From the NCBI GenBank assembly GCA_018000455.1, contig JAGNJW010000007.1, positions 1 through 64,000 on the forward strand: 64,000 nucleotides of DNA, in the 5' to 3' direction. Shown here piece after piece: positions 6,477-15,362 of this stretch. Position 1 is the first letter of the stretch; each line of letters starts with the position of its first letter. The notes beneath the pieces were generated by a model. That model did not search any database and was not told the origin of the DNA. It saw only the letters and a list, made by a program, of their open reading frames with translations. The DNA comes from Acidobacteriota bacterium (GTDB lineage: Bacteria; Acidobacteriota; Vicinamibacteria; Vicinamibacterales; UBA2999). A program made the position numbers and the translations under genes.

Positions 6477-8216
6477 ATGTGTGTGACGCAGCCCAGAACG
6501 TGGCAGGTGTTGGGAGTGGCCGCAGCGCTGGTGACAGGTGCCGCCTGCGCGAGCGAACCGGCCGTCGAGCCGGCGACGATGGTCGTCAGAAACGGCAAGA
6601 TCGTCACGATGGAGGCGGCCGCGCCCGAGGTGCAGGCCCTGGCCGTGCGCGGCGACCGCATCGTGGCCACCGGCACCACCGCCGAGATCGAGAAATACGT
6701 CGGTCAGGCTACCGAGATCATCGACCTGGCGGGCTTGACCGCGGTGCCCGGCCTCATCGAGGGCCACGGCCACTTCATGGGCCTCGGCGGCTCGCGGATG
6801 GTCATCGACCTGATGGACGTCACGAGCTGGGATGAGATCGTCCGGCTCGTGGGCGAGGCGGCCGCCGTGGCGCAGCCCGGCGAGTGGATCCGCGGGCGCG
6901 GCTGGCATCAGGAGAAGTGGACGTCGGTGCCGCAGCCCAACGTCGAGGGCTTCCCCATCCACGATGCCCTCAGCAAGGTCTCGCCGAACAACCCGGTCAT
7001 GCTCGAACACGCCAGCGGCCACGCCACCTACGTGAACGCGAAGGCCATGGAAGAGGCGGGCATCACGGCCCGAACGACGAGCCCGGCCGGCGGCGACATC
7101 CTGAAAGACCGGGCCGGACGGCCGATCGGCGTACTGCGGGAAACCGCATCGCGTCTGGTCGGCGCGGCACTGTCGGCATGGGTCGACAAGAAGACGCCCG
7201 CGGAACGTGCGGCCGATGCCCGCAGGGTCATTGACGAGGCCGTGCAGGCCTCGCTCGAAAAAGGCATCACCTCGTTCCAGGATGCCGGCGAGAGCTTCTC
7301 CACCATCGACGTCATCAAGCAGGCTGCCGACGACGGCGCGCTGGGCATCCGCCTGTGGGTGATGGTGCGCGACAGCAACGAGAACATCGCGGCCAAGATG
7401 GCCCAATACAAAGCGGTGGGCCTGGCGAGCAACCACCTGACGATTGCCGCCATCAAGAAGACCATCGACGGCGCCATCGGCTCGCGCGGCGCCTGGCTGC
7501 TCGAGCCCTACAGTGACATGCCGACGAGCACCGGCCTGAACACGGCCCCGGTCGAGGAGGTGCGGGCGCTGGCGGCTCTGGCTGCCGCCAACGGGGTGCA
7601 GCTCGGCGTCCACGCCATCGGCGATCGCGCCAACCGCGAGTCGCTCGACATCTTCGAGGCCACCTTCAAGGCGAACCCCTCGGTGACCGACTGGCGCTGG
7701 CGGATCGAGCATGCGCAGCACCTGAGCGCGGCCGACATCCCGCGCTTCGGCCAGCTCGGCGTCATTGCCTCGATGCAGGGCATCCACGCGACCTCCGACG
7801 GGCCCTACGTGCGAGCGCGCCTCGGCGAGGCGCGGGTGGCCGAAGGCGGCTACGTGTGGCAGAAGCTGATGAAGAGCGGCGCCATCGTCTCGAACGGCAC
7901 CGACGTGCCGGTCGAGCGCATCGACCCGATGCCGAACTTCCACGCCACCATCACCCGCAAGCTCAAGGACGGCTCGCTCTTCTACCCCGACCAACGCATG
8001 AGCCGCGAGGAAGCGCTGAAGTCGTACACCTGGAACGCGGCCTACGCGGCCAAGGAAGAGATGCTCAAGGGCTCGCTGGCGGTGGGCAAGCTGGCCGACA
8101 TCACCGTGCTGACGAAAGACATCATGACGGTGCCGGAAGACGAGATCCCGGCCACCGACGTCGTCTATACAATCGTCGGCGGCAAGGTGATGTACCGCGG
8201 GGCCGCGGCGAAGTAG
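6477..8216 (+). CDS. exported YtcJ-like metal-dependent amidohydrolase
   Basis: A 579-residue amidohydrolase-3 family protein. The N-terminus has a hydrophobic signal (VLGVAAALVTGAACAS); a Cys at 24 could be lipidated, but the lipobox is weak. The metal-binding HxH is H97-G-H99 in PGLIEGHGHF. Later conserved pieces are GVHAIGDRANRESLDIF, WRIEHAQHLSAADIPRF and NGTDVPVERIDPM, which supply the remaining metal and catalytic residues. The family hydrolyses N-acyl or cyclic amide bonds; the substrate is unknown. It is divergent from the Nudix gene and convergent with mscL, with a large inverted repeat right after its stop. A GGGAGG ribosome site lies just upstream of the ATG. Confidence 0.88.
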   Translation: MCVTQPRTWQVLGVAAALVTGAACASEPAVEPATMVVRNGKIVTMEAAAPEVQALAVRGDRIVATGTTAEIEKYVGQATEIIDLAGLTAVPGLIEGHGHFMGLGGSRMVIDLMDVTSWDEIVRLVGEAAAVAQPGEWIRGRGWHQEKWTSVPQPNVEGFPIHDALSKVSPNNPVMLEHASGHATYVNAKAMEEAGITARTTSPAGGDILKDRAGRPIGVLRETASRLVGAALSAWVDKKTPAERAADARRVIDEAVQASLEKGITSFQDAGESFSTIDVIKQAADDGALGIRLWVMVRDSNENIAAKMAQYKAVGLASNHLTIAAIKKTIDGAIGSRGAWLLEPYSDMPTSTGLNTAPVEEVRALAALAAANGVQLGVHAIGDRANRESLDIFEATFKANPSVTDWRWRIEHAQHLSAADIPRFGQLGVIASMQGIHATSDGPYVRARLGEARVAEGGYVWQKLMKSGAIVSNGTDVPVERIDPMPNFHATITRKLKDGSLFYPDQRMSREEALKSYTWNAAYAAKEEMLKGSLAVGKLADITVLTKDIMTVPEDEIPATDVVYTIVGGKVMYRGAAAK

Positions 8217-8224
8217 TTGCGACC

Positions 8225-8327
8225 CGCTGGAGGTGGCGCCCGGAGGGTCCCTTCCTCCGGCGGAGATGATCGTACAGCGTCAGTTGGCGAAGCCGGAGGA
8301 AGGGACCCTCCGGGCGCCACTCCAGCG
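8225..8327. repeat. long near-perfect inverted repeat between convergent genes
   Basis: Left arm 8225-8261 and right arm 8292-8327 are reverse complements except for one missing base, separated by a 30-bp loop. The arm core is GGCGCCCGGAGGGTCCCTTC. It sits 8 bp after the amidohydrolase stop and 4 bp before the mscL stop codon. It could work as a bidirectional transcription terminator (there is no T-run), or be a REP/MITE-type element. Confidence 0.85.
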
Positions 8328-8331
8328 CACC

Positions 8332-8751
8332 CTACTTCTTCAGCGCGTCGCGAATCTCGCGCAGCAGCACCACGTCTTCCGGCGTCGGCGGGGCCGGCGG
8401 CGGCGGCGCGGGCTGCCTGGAGGCGTTGACGCTCTTCACCACCATGAAGAGCACGAAGCCGACAATCACGAGGTTGACGAGGGTGTTGACGAAGGACCCG
8501 TAGTTCAGCGTCACGGCGCCGGCCTCTTTGGCGGCCGCCAGCGACGCGTAGGGACCGGCCGCGGCGCCTTCCTTCAGCGTGACATACAGGTTCGAAAAGT
8601 CGGCGCCGCCGAGCGCAGTGCCCACCACCGGCATCAACACGTCGCCAACGAGCGAGCTCACCACGGCACCGAATACGCCGCCGATGATGACGCCGACTGC
8701 CAGGTCGAAGGCATTCCCCTTGACGATGAAATCCTTGAATTCCTTGAGCAT
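8332..8751 (-). CDS. mscL: large-conductance mechanosensitive channel MscL
   Basis: A 139-residue channel subunit. The start is the ATG at 8751, with a good ribosome site (GGGAGAGG) upstream; a GTG three codons earlier is less likely. It opens MLKEFKDFIVKGNAFDLAVG and continues into the pore helix GVIIGGVFGAVVSSLVGDVL, matching the MscL TM1 signature. TM2 is LVNLVIVGFVLFMVVKSVN. The C-terminal cytoplasmic helix after a proline-rich linker (PAPPPPAPPTPEDVVLLREI) is typical. MscL forms a homopentamer in the inner membrane that opens under extreme membrane tension and protects against hypo-osmotic shock. It lies 30 bp downstream of the DUF481 gene on the same strand. Confidence 0.95.
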   Translation of the reverse strand: MLKEFKDFIVKGNAFDLAVGVIIGGVFGAVVSSLVGDVLMPVVGTALGGADFSNLYVTLKEGAAAGPYASLAAAKEAGAVTLNYGSFVNTLVNLVIVGFVLFMVVKSVNASRQPAPPPPAPPTPEDVVLLREIRDALKK

Positions 8752-8781
8752 GCTTTCCACCTCTCCCGGATGTCGTGCTGG

Positions 8782-9546
8782 TCAGTACTTGTAGACGACG
8801 GACAGGACGATCGACTGATCGGCCTTCTTGAGCGCCGTGTTCGTCAGCTTGTTCTTGTAGGTACTGAGGAACTCGGTCTTCAGATCGAAGTTCCCCGCAA
8901 TCGAGGTCAGCAGTCCGGCCGAGAACGTATAGAACGCGTCATCGAAGTCCTTCATCTTCCACAGCGCCGTGGCCGCATGGACGAACTTGGTCTTCTCGGC
9001 AAACTGGTGAGTCAGCTTCTCGCCCGCGATGAGCGCGCCGCTGGTATCCACGTCGAGGCCTGTGTTCTTCTCGAACACCACACCGGCGCTGCCGTCGGTC
9101 GTCCACTCCGTGCGCTCGGTGGCGACCACTTTGAGGCTCAGGCCGCCCGTGGGCGCCAGGATGTAGTCGATGGCCTTGAAGTCGTCGCGGGCGAAGTTCG
9201 TCTGGCCGAAGACCGACAGACGCGGTGACAGCGCGTAGGCGAGGCGGGCATCGGCCTGCGACCGGTCCACGTTCGAGACGCCGTCGTTCGATCCCTTGAG
9301 CAGCAGTCCGCTGGACTTGAAGATGACGTTGGTGCCGTGGTCCTTGAGGATGTCGTAGCCGACGTTGGTCGTGGAGGTGTCGGAGTTGCCGCTCGTCAGC
9401 GCCAGCCCGCCACCGATGGAGCCGGTCCAGCCGGGAGGTGGAGGAGGCGGGGTGGGCGTCTGAGCGAGGCTGTCGGCGGCGACGACGAGAGTGAGAGCGA
9501 ACGGCAGGAACAGCAGACGAAGCGCGGGCGCAGCGAACGTAGACAC
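8782..9546 (-). CDS. DUF481 family outer-membrane beta-barrel protein
   Basis: A 254-residue exported protein. The GTG start at 9546 is preceded by a CAGGGGGA ribosome site. The signal peptide (LRLLFLPFALTLVVAADSLAQ) is followed by a proline-rich linker (TPTPPPPPPGW). The mature part starts with GSIGGGLALTSGNSDTSTTN, the DUF481 hallmark, and then shows alternating amphipathic strands up to a C-terminal YKY, as expected for a barrel ending in an aromatic residue. DUF481 proteins are outer-membrane proteins, some induced by salt stress; the exact role is unknown. The neighbour mscL makes an osmotic-response theme possible. Confidence 0.85.
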   Translation of the reverse strand: MSTFAAPALRLLFLPFALTLVVAADSLAQTPTPPPPPPGWTGSIGGGLALTSGNSDTSTTNVGYDILKDHGTNVIFKSSGLLLKGSNDGVSNVDRSQADARLAYALSPRLSVFGQTNFARDDFKAIDYILAPTGGLSLKVVATERTEWTTDGSAGVVFEKNTGLDVDTSGALIAGEKLTHQFAEKTKFVHAATALWKMKDFDDAFYTFSAGLLTSIAGNFDLKTEFLSTYKNKLTNTALKKADQSIVLSVVYKY

Positions 9547-9625
9547 GGAATCCCCCTGAGAAGAATGGTGGCCCGAAGCACACCGAGGGGGGCGGCACGC
9601 CGGGCACGGCGGCGTGTAAACGATA

Positions 9626-12019
9626 CTACAAACGGATGAGATAGGAGAGCTTCGCGAAGAAGCCATCGGATGTGCGGCGGTAGGCGCGCGTGCGGCTATC
9701 GCGGTCGTCGAGGCCGAGGCTGCTGCCATAGCCGGCGAACAACACCGTGCCTGGAGTGGGCTGATAGGAGAAGAGCCAGTCGAGGCGGAGCCGCCGCGTG
9801 GACCGGCGCGTTGCCGGCACGTAGCCGCTGCCGGCGCGAAGGTACACGGGCAGGCCGGTGCGCGAGTCGTCGCGCAGGGTGTCGACGAAGTTGCCGTCTT
9901 GCTCGGCGATGAGACGCACGAAGATCGGCCGCGTCACCTGGTACTCGACACGCAGGCGCGGAATGCGGCGGATGCCGGCGTAGGAGCCGTCTGACCGCCG
10001 CTGGAACGACTGCAGCTGATAGCGCCCTTCGACGCGCAGTTGCCCGGTGGGGCGCCAGGTGGCCGAAGCGTTGAGGAACACGATATCGGCCGACGACCAC
10101 TCGAAGAAGTTCTCGTCCCTGCCCCACACCGCCAGCACCTCGCCGTTGAGGCCGCCACGGGTCGGGGTCTCGGCCGACAGCACGTAGTCGAGGTTGGGCA
10201 GGCGCGGCGTGCCCACGTAGGGAGCAAAGCGCGTCGAGCCGTCGGCTTCGGGCACGGCGACGACGTAGTCGCGGTAGAGCGACTCGTCGTAGCCGAACGA
10301 CTCGATGAGCACCGAACCGCCCACCCTCCAGCCGCCATTCAGCGTCAGGTTCTGGTTGAAGTGGAGCTTGCGGTCCTGCGACGCGCGTCCGGCCATCAGG
10401 TCGTCGTAGACCCACTGCCCATCGAGGACGACGTCGCTCGTGAAGCGCTGGAACCAGCCACCGGGCGCCCCGAGCGTCGTCCACTGGTTGGTCAGGTTGA
10501 AGGCGGCGATGCCGCGGCGGTTGATGAACCCCGACTGCGCTTCGAACTTCGGATCGATGCCGCGCGCCTGCGCCCGCAGCCCGTAGCGGCGGCCGGCCCG
10601 GTTGAACGTGGCCTGCCAGAGCGGCGAGACGTCGGTGGCGGTGCCGGAGTCGGTGTGGCTGGCGGCGCCCTGCAGGAGCAGCGAATACACCTCCTTCCAC
10701 ACCAGGCGCGAGTCGACGCCGAGCACACGGTTCGAGCGGGCGCCGTCGACGCGGTCGGTGTAGACGAGCCCGAGCTTCGACGAGGTGCCGAGATCCTTCT
10801 GCGCGCGCAGGATGTTGAACACCGGATGATCGGTCCCGGTCGCCGACGCGGAGGCGTCGTCCACGGCGGCGAGATAGGCCACGCTCGTCGTGGGCGTGAG
10901 CCGGCCGGTCACCTTGGCAGCCGCCAGCGGCGCCACGACCCTCCTGGTGTAGATCAGGTTGTTTGGCGTGGCGTACTGTTCGATGCCGTCGAGGAAGAAC
11001 GGCCGTTTGTCGGGAAAGAACAACGCCTGCCGCGGATCGAACTGGAACTGCCCGGCATCAGCCTCGACCTGCGAGAAGTCGGGATTGACCGTGGCATTGA
11101 GCGTCATCGTCTGGGTGACGCCCCAGCGCACGTTGACCCCGACGTCGGGACGTTGCCCATCGTAGGTCCAGCCGTTCGCCGACGGCGCGCCGTCGATGCG
11201 GGCGGTGGCAACCGGGTTCAGGTCGAGCACCAGCCCGCGACGCAGATCGTGCAGCCCTTCGAGAAAACCCGCCTGCGACAGGAACGAGGCGCCCTCACGC
11301 CGGGCCGGCGCCCAACTGTCTTCGAGGCCGGCGCGGGGACTGACGCGCGTCACGTGCAGGCCCCAGCGCTGCTCGGCCCCCGACTGGTAGCGCAAGCTCT
11401 TGAACGGGATGCGCACCTCCACGACGTAGCCGGTGTCGTGCAATGCGCCGCGCGACTCGAAGACGAAGTCGGGGCTGCGGTCGACCTCTTCTCTGCCGAC
11501 CGCGAGGCCGCCAAAGCCGCCGCTGCTGCGCAGGCCCTCGACGAGGGAGCCGTCCATCTGCACGCCGAGTGGATTGACGGCGAAGACAAACGCCTGGCGG
11601 CCGTCGGCGAAGGTGCTCAGGAAGAACTGCACGTGATCGTCGGCATCGATGCGATCGCGGTCGGCCAGCGTGGCCTGCACGCCATCCGGCCCCGCCGTGG
11701 CACGCACGCCGAAATGCAACGCCGTCGGCGAATACCACACGAGCACCTCGGTCGTGCGGTCGGCCGCGCCGCCGTCGACCGGCGCGTAGCGCGAGAACCC
11801 GACGAGGCGCGCGGCGTCACCCCACACCGGTTCGTCGAGCACGCCGTCGACGACCACCTCGGTGTCGACCCGCGGCGGGCGCACCTGGAGCTGGCGGTCG
11901 ATCCCCGAGAACGCCGCGCCAGCGTCGGCGCCGGCCTCGGCGTGACGCGCACAGGCCAGGGCGAGCGCCACGAGCCAGAGGGCATCGCCGGGAACCCTGA
12001 ACCGCATGCGGCTGTTCAC
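9626..12019 (-). CDS. DUF5916 protein with family 9-like carbohydrate-binding domain
   Basis: A 797-residue exported protein. The GTG at 12019 or the ATG at 12007 could start it; a TACCGT box lies just upstream, so the ATG is plausible. After the signal peptide comes a carbohydrate-binding-type domain (about 45-230) opening with the typical VDGVLDEPVWGDAARLVGFS and containing DADDHVQFFLSTF. The rest (about 250-797) is DUF5916: NPDFSQVEADAGQFQFDPRQ and FFPDKRPFFLDGIEQY, followed by many amphipathic strands of a predicted outer-membrane barrel ending LSYLIRL. The family is common in Acidobacteriota and Bacteroidota and may bind or take up glycans; this is not established. Confidence 0.88.
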   Translation of the reverse strand: MNSRMRFRVPGDALWLVALALACARHAEAGADAGAAFSGIDRQLQVRPPRVDTEVVVDGVLDEPVWGDAARLVGFSRYAPVDGGAADRTTEVLVWYSPTALHFGVRATAGPDGVQATLADRDRIDADDHVQFFLSTFADGRQAFVFAVNPLGVQMDGSLVEGLRSSGGFGGLAVGREEVDRSPDFVFESRGALHDTGYVVEVRIPFKSLRYQSGAEQRWGLHVTRVSPRAGLEDSWAPARREGASFLSQAGFLEGLHDLRRGLVLDLNPVATARIDGAPSANGWTYDGQRPDVGVNVRWGVTQTMTLNATVNPDFSQVEADAGQFQFDPRQALFFPDKRPFFLDGIEQYATPNNLIYTRRVVAPLAAAKVTGRLTPTTSVAYLAAVDDASASATGTDHPVFNILRAQKDLGTSSKLGLVYTDRVDGARSNRVLGVDSRLVWKEVYSLLLQGAASHTDSGTATDVSPLWQATFNRAGRRYGLRAQARGIDPKFEAQSGFINRRGIAAFNLTNQWTTLGAPGGWFQRFTSDVVLDGQWVYDDLMAGRASQDRKLHFNQNLTLNGGWRVGGSVLIESFGYDESLYRDYVVAVPEADGSTRFAPYVGTPRLPNLDYVLSAETPTRGGLNGEVLAVWGRDENFFEWSSADIVFLNASATWRPTGQLRVEGRYQLQSFQRRSDGSYAGIRRIPRLRVEYQVTRPIFVRLIAEQDGNFVDTLRDDSRTGLPVYLRAGSGYVPATRRSTRRLRLDWLFSYQPTPGTVLFAGYGSSLGLDDRDSRTRAYRRTSDGFFAKLSYLIRL

Positions 12020-12166
12020 GGTATCAGAAGCCCGACCGCGCGCGGGGCACCGCCACGAGGCGAGCGGGACGAATCGCGACGTGAACGACAGCCAGCGACG
12101 CGACCAGCCGGGCGGTAGACACCCACGGGCCGGCCCTGAATGTCCGGCACCGAGCGCGAACGCCGC

Positions 12167-12790
12167 TCAGCGCAGCACGCGCGCGGCAAGCAGCAACAGC
12201 GCGACACCCGTGGCTGCTCCGAGCATCCGGCGCGGAACCGGACGGCCGAACAGCACGCGCATCCGGTGCAGCGCCAGCACCCAGGCGGAATGGCAGGCAA
12301 ACGCCATGCTGACGTGGCACGTCGCCAGCACCACATAGGCCCAGGGCGGCCACGAGGCCCGGATGAAGGTCGGTACGACCGTCAGGTAGAACGTGAGGAT
12401 CACCGGACCGAGCAGGTTGATCATCAGGCCCTCGCGCCAACTCTGGTGATGGGCACGGCGGGTTTGGGTGACGGCCATGACCAGCGGCGCGTGTCCCAGG
12501 TACGCGGTCCACAGGCTGCGCGCGCCGAGAAACGCGAGATAGCCGCCACCAGCCAGGCGCACCGCATCGAGCGCCCCCGGCCACACGCTTAGCAGGGCCG
12601 CGCCGCCGAGCCCAGCCACCGTCGCATGCGTGGCGTTGGCGCAGGCGGCGCCGAGGGCGGCAAACAGACCCGCGCGCCGTCCGCCATCGAGCGCGTTGCG
12701 CACGACAACCGCGGTGGTCGCGCCGGGCGTCGCGACGAAGACGAAGGTGAAGCTCAGGTAGGCGACGAAGAGCGGATCGCTGAGGCTCAT
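12167..12790 (-). CDS. LysE/RhtB-family amino-acid exporter
   Basis: A 207-residue inner-membrane protein with about six hydrophobic segments. It begins MSLSDPLFVAYLSFTFVFVA and then TPGATTAVVVRNALDGGRRAG, the LysE family signature (P-G/P near the end of helix 1, then a G-x-RAG loop). GGGYLAFLGARSLW marks the third helix. Family members export amino acids such as lysine, threonine or homoserine; specificity cannot be inferred. Its ATG overlaps the stop of the heme A synthase gene (ATGA), so the two are cotranscribed and translationally coupled. Confidence 0.85.
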   Translation of the reverse strand: MSLSDPLFVAYLSFTFVFVATPGATTAVVVRNALDGGRRAGLFAALGAACANATHATVAGLGGAALLSVWPGALDAVRLAGGGYLAFLGARSLWTAYLGHAPLVMAVTQTRRAHHQSWREGLMINLLGPVILTFYLTVVPTFIRASWPPWAYVVLATCHVSMAFACHSAWVLALHRMRVLFGRPVPRRMLGAATGVALLLLAARVLR

Positions 12791-13746
12791 GCGGCCGCGC
12801 GGCTGCCCGTCACCTGGTCACGCGAGGGCGCCGGCCACTTCCAGGCCACCAAGGCCAGGGCGGTGAGCGCGCCGAGCAGCAGGCTCGACACCGTCAGGTG
12901 CGCGATCTGCGCCGGCGGCGGCAGCGCGAAGCCGGCCAACACCATGCCGGCGGCGATCTGCACGACCACGGCCGCCAGCGCCGCGCTGGCCGTGTGCCTG
13001 AGCACCGGGTGCGCATCGTGACCTAGCCACGCCCACACCCACAGTCCGACGACCACGAGCGCCACCACGGCCGCCAGCTCGCGGTGATACGTGTCGAGCG
13101 CGCCGACGGCGGCCAGTACCTCGCCGCGCGGCAAGGCGGGCAACCCTTCGTCCACGAGCGCGCGGACCTGCGTGCCGAGTCCCACTTGCACGAGCAGCAG
13201 CGCCGTCGCGGCCCACGCCGCCCAGCCGAACAGGCCCAGCCCGGGCAATCGCGGCCGGGCCGCCGGCTGGCCGGCCACGAGCGATTCCACCGTCGCCCAC
13301 AGCAGCAACTGCACGATGATGAGCGCCACGATCATGTGCGCGGTCACGATCCACGGGGCCAGTTCGTGGGCCACGACGCGGCCGCCGAGCCAGCCCTGGT
13401 AACCGGTGAGGAGCAGTGCGGCTACCGTCGGCCAGAGGATGCGGCGGTCGTGCCGGTGATGGCGCCAGGCCGCCACCGTGGTGGCGAAGATCGCGACGCC
13501 CACACTGACGCCGAGCAGCCGGTTCAGATACTCGGTCCACATCAGCACCGGGTTGAACTGCGCGGGGTCGAAGCCCGGCGGAAGCGCCGCGACCGAGGCT
13601 GGGGGAATCCACGAGCCGAAGCAGCGCGGCCAGTCGGGACAGCCGAGGCCGGCGCCCGAGGCCCGCACGAGGCTGCCAACGGCGATGAGCACATAGGTCA
13701 GCGCCGTCGTCGTGATGGCGAAGCGCTGAAAGGACGAAAGACGCAT
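12787..13746 (-). CDS. ctaA: heme A synthase (CtaA/COX15 family)
   Basis: A 319-residue membrane protein with eight predicted helices in two four-helix halves. It oxidises the C8 methyl of heme O to give heme A for cytochrome oxidase. The start MRLSSFQRFA follows the upstream TACGAT box with a short leader. The extracytoplasmic Cys pair is kept (C36 and C42 in LGCPDWPRCFG), as are H137, H221 (in YHRELA) and H283 (in IAHLT). The first heme-ligand motif reads E72-Y-L-N75-R, with Asn where Bacillus CtaA has His60. No other heme or oxidase genes are adjacent. It overlaps the LysE-type gene by 4 nt. Confidence 0.9.
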   Translation of the reverse strand: MRLSSFQRFAITTTALTYVLIAVGSLVRASGAGLGCPDWPRCFGSWIPPASVAALPPGFDPAQFNPVLMWTEYLNRLLGVSVGVAIFATTVAAWRHHRHDRRILWPTVAALLLTGYQGWLGGRVVAHELAPWIVTAHMIVALIIVQLLLWATVESLVAGQPAARPRLPGLGLFGWAAWAATALLLVQVGLGTQVRALVDEGLPALPRGEVLAAVGALDTYHRELAAVVALVVVGLWVWAWLGHDAHPVLRHTASAALAAVVVQIAAGMVLAGFALPPPAQIAHLTVSSLLLGALTALALVAWKWPAPSRDQVTGSRAAA

Positions 13747-13812
13747 GGCAAAACCAACTCCAGGGCGATCGTACACCCTGTGCCAGAGCGCCCGGGCGAC
13801 GCGTGCCGGTGA

Positions 13813-15246
13813 CTACCCGCGGGCGACCGCCGGCTCACCCTCCGCGTCGCCGGTATCGGCGTCGGCTTCGGTGGGCGGCGCGTCGTTGGCCTCGAACGTC
13901 TTGTAGTCGAGCTGACCGAGCATCCGGCTCGTGACCGTGCCCGCCGTCATCGATCCGCTGACGTTGACGGCGGTGCGGCCCATGTCGATGAGCGGCTCGA
14001 CGGAGATGAGCAGCCCGGCCAGCGCCACCGGCAGGTTGAGGGCCGAGAGGACGACCAGCGCGGCGAAGGTGGCGCCGCCGCCGACGCCGGCGATGCCGAC
14101 CGACCCGAGCGTGGCGATGCCCACGACCGAGCCCATGAAGGACAGTGACGTCGGGTCGATGCCGGCGCCCGGCGCGATCATCACGGCCAGCATCGCTGGA
14201 TAGAGACCGGCGCAGGCGTTCTGGCCGATGGTGGCGCCGAAGCTCGCCGAGAAGTTGGCGACCGCCGGCGACACGCCGAGCCGGCTCACCTGGGTCTCGA
14301 CGCTGAGCGGAATGGTCGCCGCGCTCGAGCGCGACGTGAAGGCGAACGTCAGCACCGGCAGCACCTTCTGGTAGAAGCGGATGGGGTTCAGTCCGGTACC
14401 GGTGATGAGGGCCGCGTGCAGCAGCAGGATGATGCTGAGCCCGACATACGAGGCGATGACGAAGCCCCCCAGGTTGTAGACGTCGTCGACGTTGGACGTG
14501 CCCACGACGCGTGTCATGAGGGCCAGCACGCCGTAGGGCGTCAAGCGCAGCACCATGCGGACGAGCCGGAGGATGAGCGCCTGCAGGGCGTCGATGCCGT
14601 CTTGCACGCGCTCGCCGGTCTCGGGTTTCTCGCGCTTCAGCGCCAGCACCGCGAAGCCGAGCATGACCGAGAAGATCACGACGGCCATGATCGACGTGGA
14701 CCGCGTGCCCGACAGGTCGGCGAAGATGTTGACCGGCACCATCGACTGCAGCAGCGACGGCAGATCGAGCTTGGCGGCATCGCCGACGCGGGTCTCCATG
14801 AAGACGCCGCGTTCCAGTTCGCGGGCACCGCGCACGAGGCCTTCGGCGCGCAGGCCGAAGAGCGTGGTGACGCCGATACCGATGCCGGCCGAGATGGCGG
14901 TCGTGAGGAGCAGCACGCCGATCACGCCGCCGCTGATCTTCCCGAGCGCCTTGGCGTCGTGCAGCTTGGTGACCGCCGAGAGGATCGAGATGAAGACGAG
15001 CGGCACCACCACCATCTGCAGCAACCGCACGTAGATGCCGCCGACTACGCCGACCCAGGTCATGGTGCCGGAGATGGCCTGGCTGCCGAGGCCCCAGGCC
15101 GCCTGCACGAGCACGCCGAGCACGACCCCGAGCAGCACCGACAGCAGGACGTTGGTGCCGATGGAGGCGCCGCCCTTGCGCCGTTGGTACAGATAGCCCA
15201 TGGCGAGCACGAAGACGGCGACGTTGAGGAGGACTGGTAGGTTCAT
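13813..15246 (-). CDS. sodium/proton-coupled L-cystine-type symporter (DAACS family, TcyP-like)
   Basis: A 477-residue inner-membrane transporter of the dicarboxylate/amino acid:cation symporter family. The hallmark helical-hairpin serine motif is SRSSAATIPLSVETQVSRLG. GATIGQNACAGLYPAMLAVM and VEPLIDMGRTAVNVSGSMTA cover the substrate and cation-binding parts. Length and the NIFADLSGTRSTSIMAVVIFS segment fit the TcyP/YdjN cystine branch rather than glutamate carriers. The acidic C-terminal tail (PPTEADADTGDAEGE) is unusual. The ATG overlaps the stop of a 19-codon upstream reading frame, and a structured leader with a terminator hairpin precedes it, so conditional expression is likely. Confidence 0.85.
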   Translation of the reverse strand: MNLPVLLNVAVFVLAMGYLYQRRKGGASIGTNVLLSVLLGVVLGVLVQAAWGLGSQAISGTMTWVGVVGGIYVRLLQMVVVPLVFISILSAVTKLHDAKALGKISGGVIGVLLLTTAISAGIGIGVTTLFGLRAEGLVRGARELERGVFMETRVGDAAKLDLPSLLQSMVPVNIFADLSGTRSTSIMAVVIFSVMLGFAVLALKREKPETGERVQDGIDALQALILRLVRMVLRLTPYGVLALMTRVVGTSNVDDVYNLGGFVIASYVGLSIILLLHAALITGTGLNPIRFYQKVLPVLTFAFTSRSSAATIPLSVETQVSRLGVSPAVANFSASFGATIGQNACAGLYPAMLAVMIAPGAGIDPTSLSFMGSVVGIATLGSVGIAGVGGGATFAALVVLSALNLPVALAGLLISVEPLIDMGRTAVNVSGSMTAGTVTSRMLGQLDYKTFEANDAPPTEADADTGDAEGEPAVARG

Positions 15247-15302
15247 GCGAGCTCCAAGTGCACTGCCGTCTGTTGGACGCGGAGGCCGTCAGGCCGTTTC
15301 AT
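15243..15302 (-). CDS. possible 19-codon leader peptide upstream of the symporter
   Basis: An ATG at 15302 opens a short frame (MKRPDGLRVQQTAVHLELA) whose TGA overlaps the symporter ATG (ATGA). The arrangement would couple translation of the two. The peptide has no cysteine or other obvious run of a regulatory amino acid. No strong ribosome site is visible, so it may not be translated. Confidence 0.3.
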   Translation of the reverse strand: MKRPDGLRVQQTAVHLELA

Positions 15303-15324
15303 CGCGGGGCCTGGCCCCGAGAAC

Positions 15325-15362
15325 GCAAAAACAAAACGGCCCTCCCGATGTGGAGAGGGCCG
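15325..15362 (-). terminator. intrinsic terminator hairpin with T-run
   Basis: On the minus strand CGGCCCTC (15362-15355) pairs with GAGGGCCG (15344-15337) across a 10-nt loop, followed directly by TTTTGTTTTTG. It lies about 155 bp after the upstream amidohydrolase stop and about 80 bp before the symporter. It could end the first transcript or act as an attenuator for the second. Confidence 0.8.

Noticed and set aside
10040-12118. Long plus-strand open frame opposite the DUF5916 gene
   Set aside because: The codons give no recognisable domain and mirror the high-GC third-position bias of the real gene; the minus-strand protein matches a family over its whole length. The same holds for plus-strand frames at 4006-5628 and 31604-33505.
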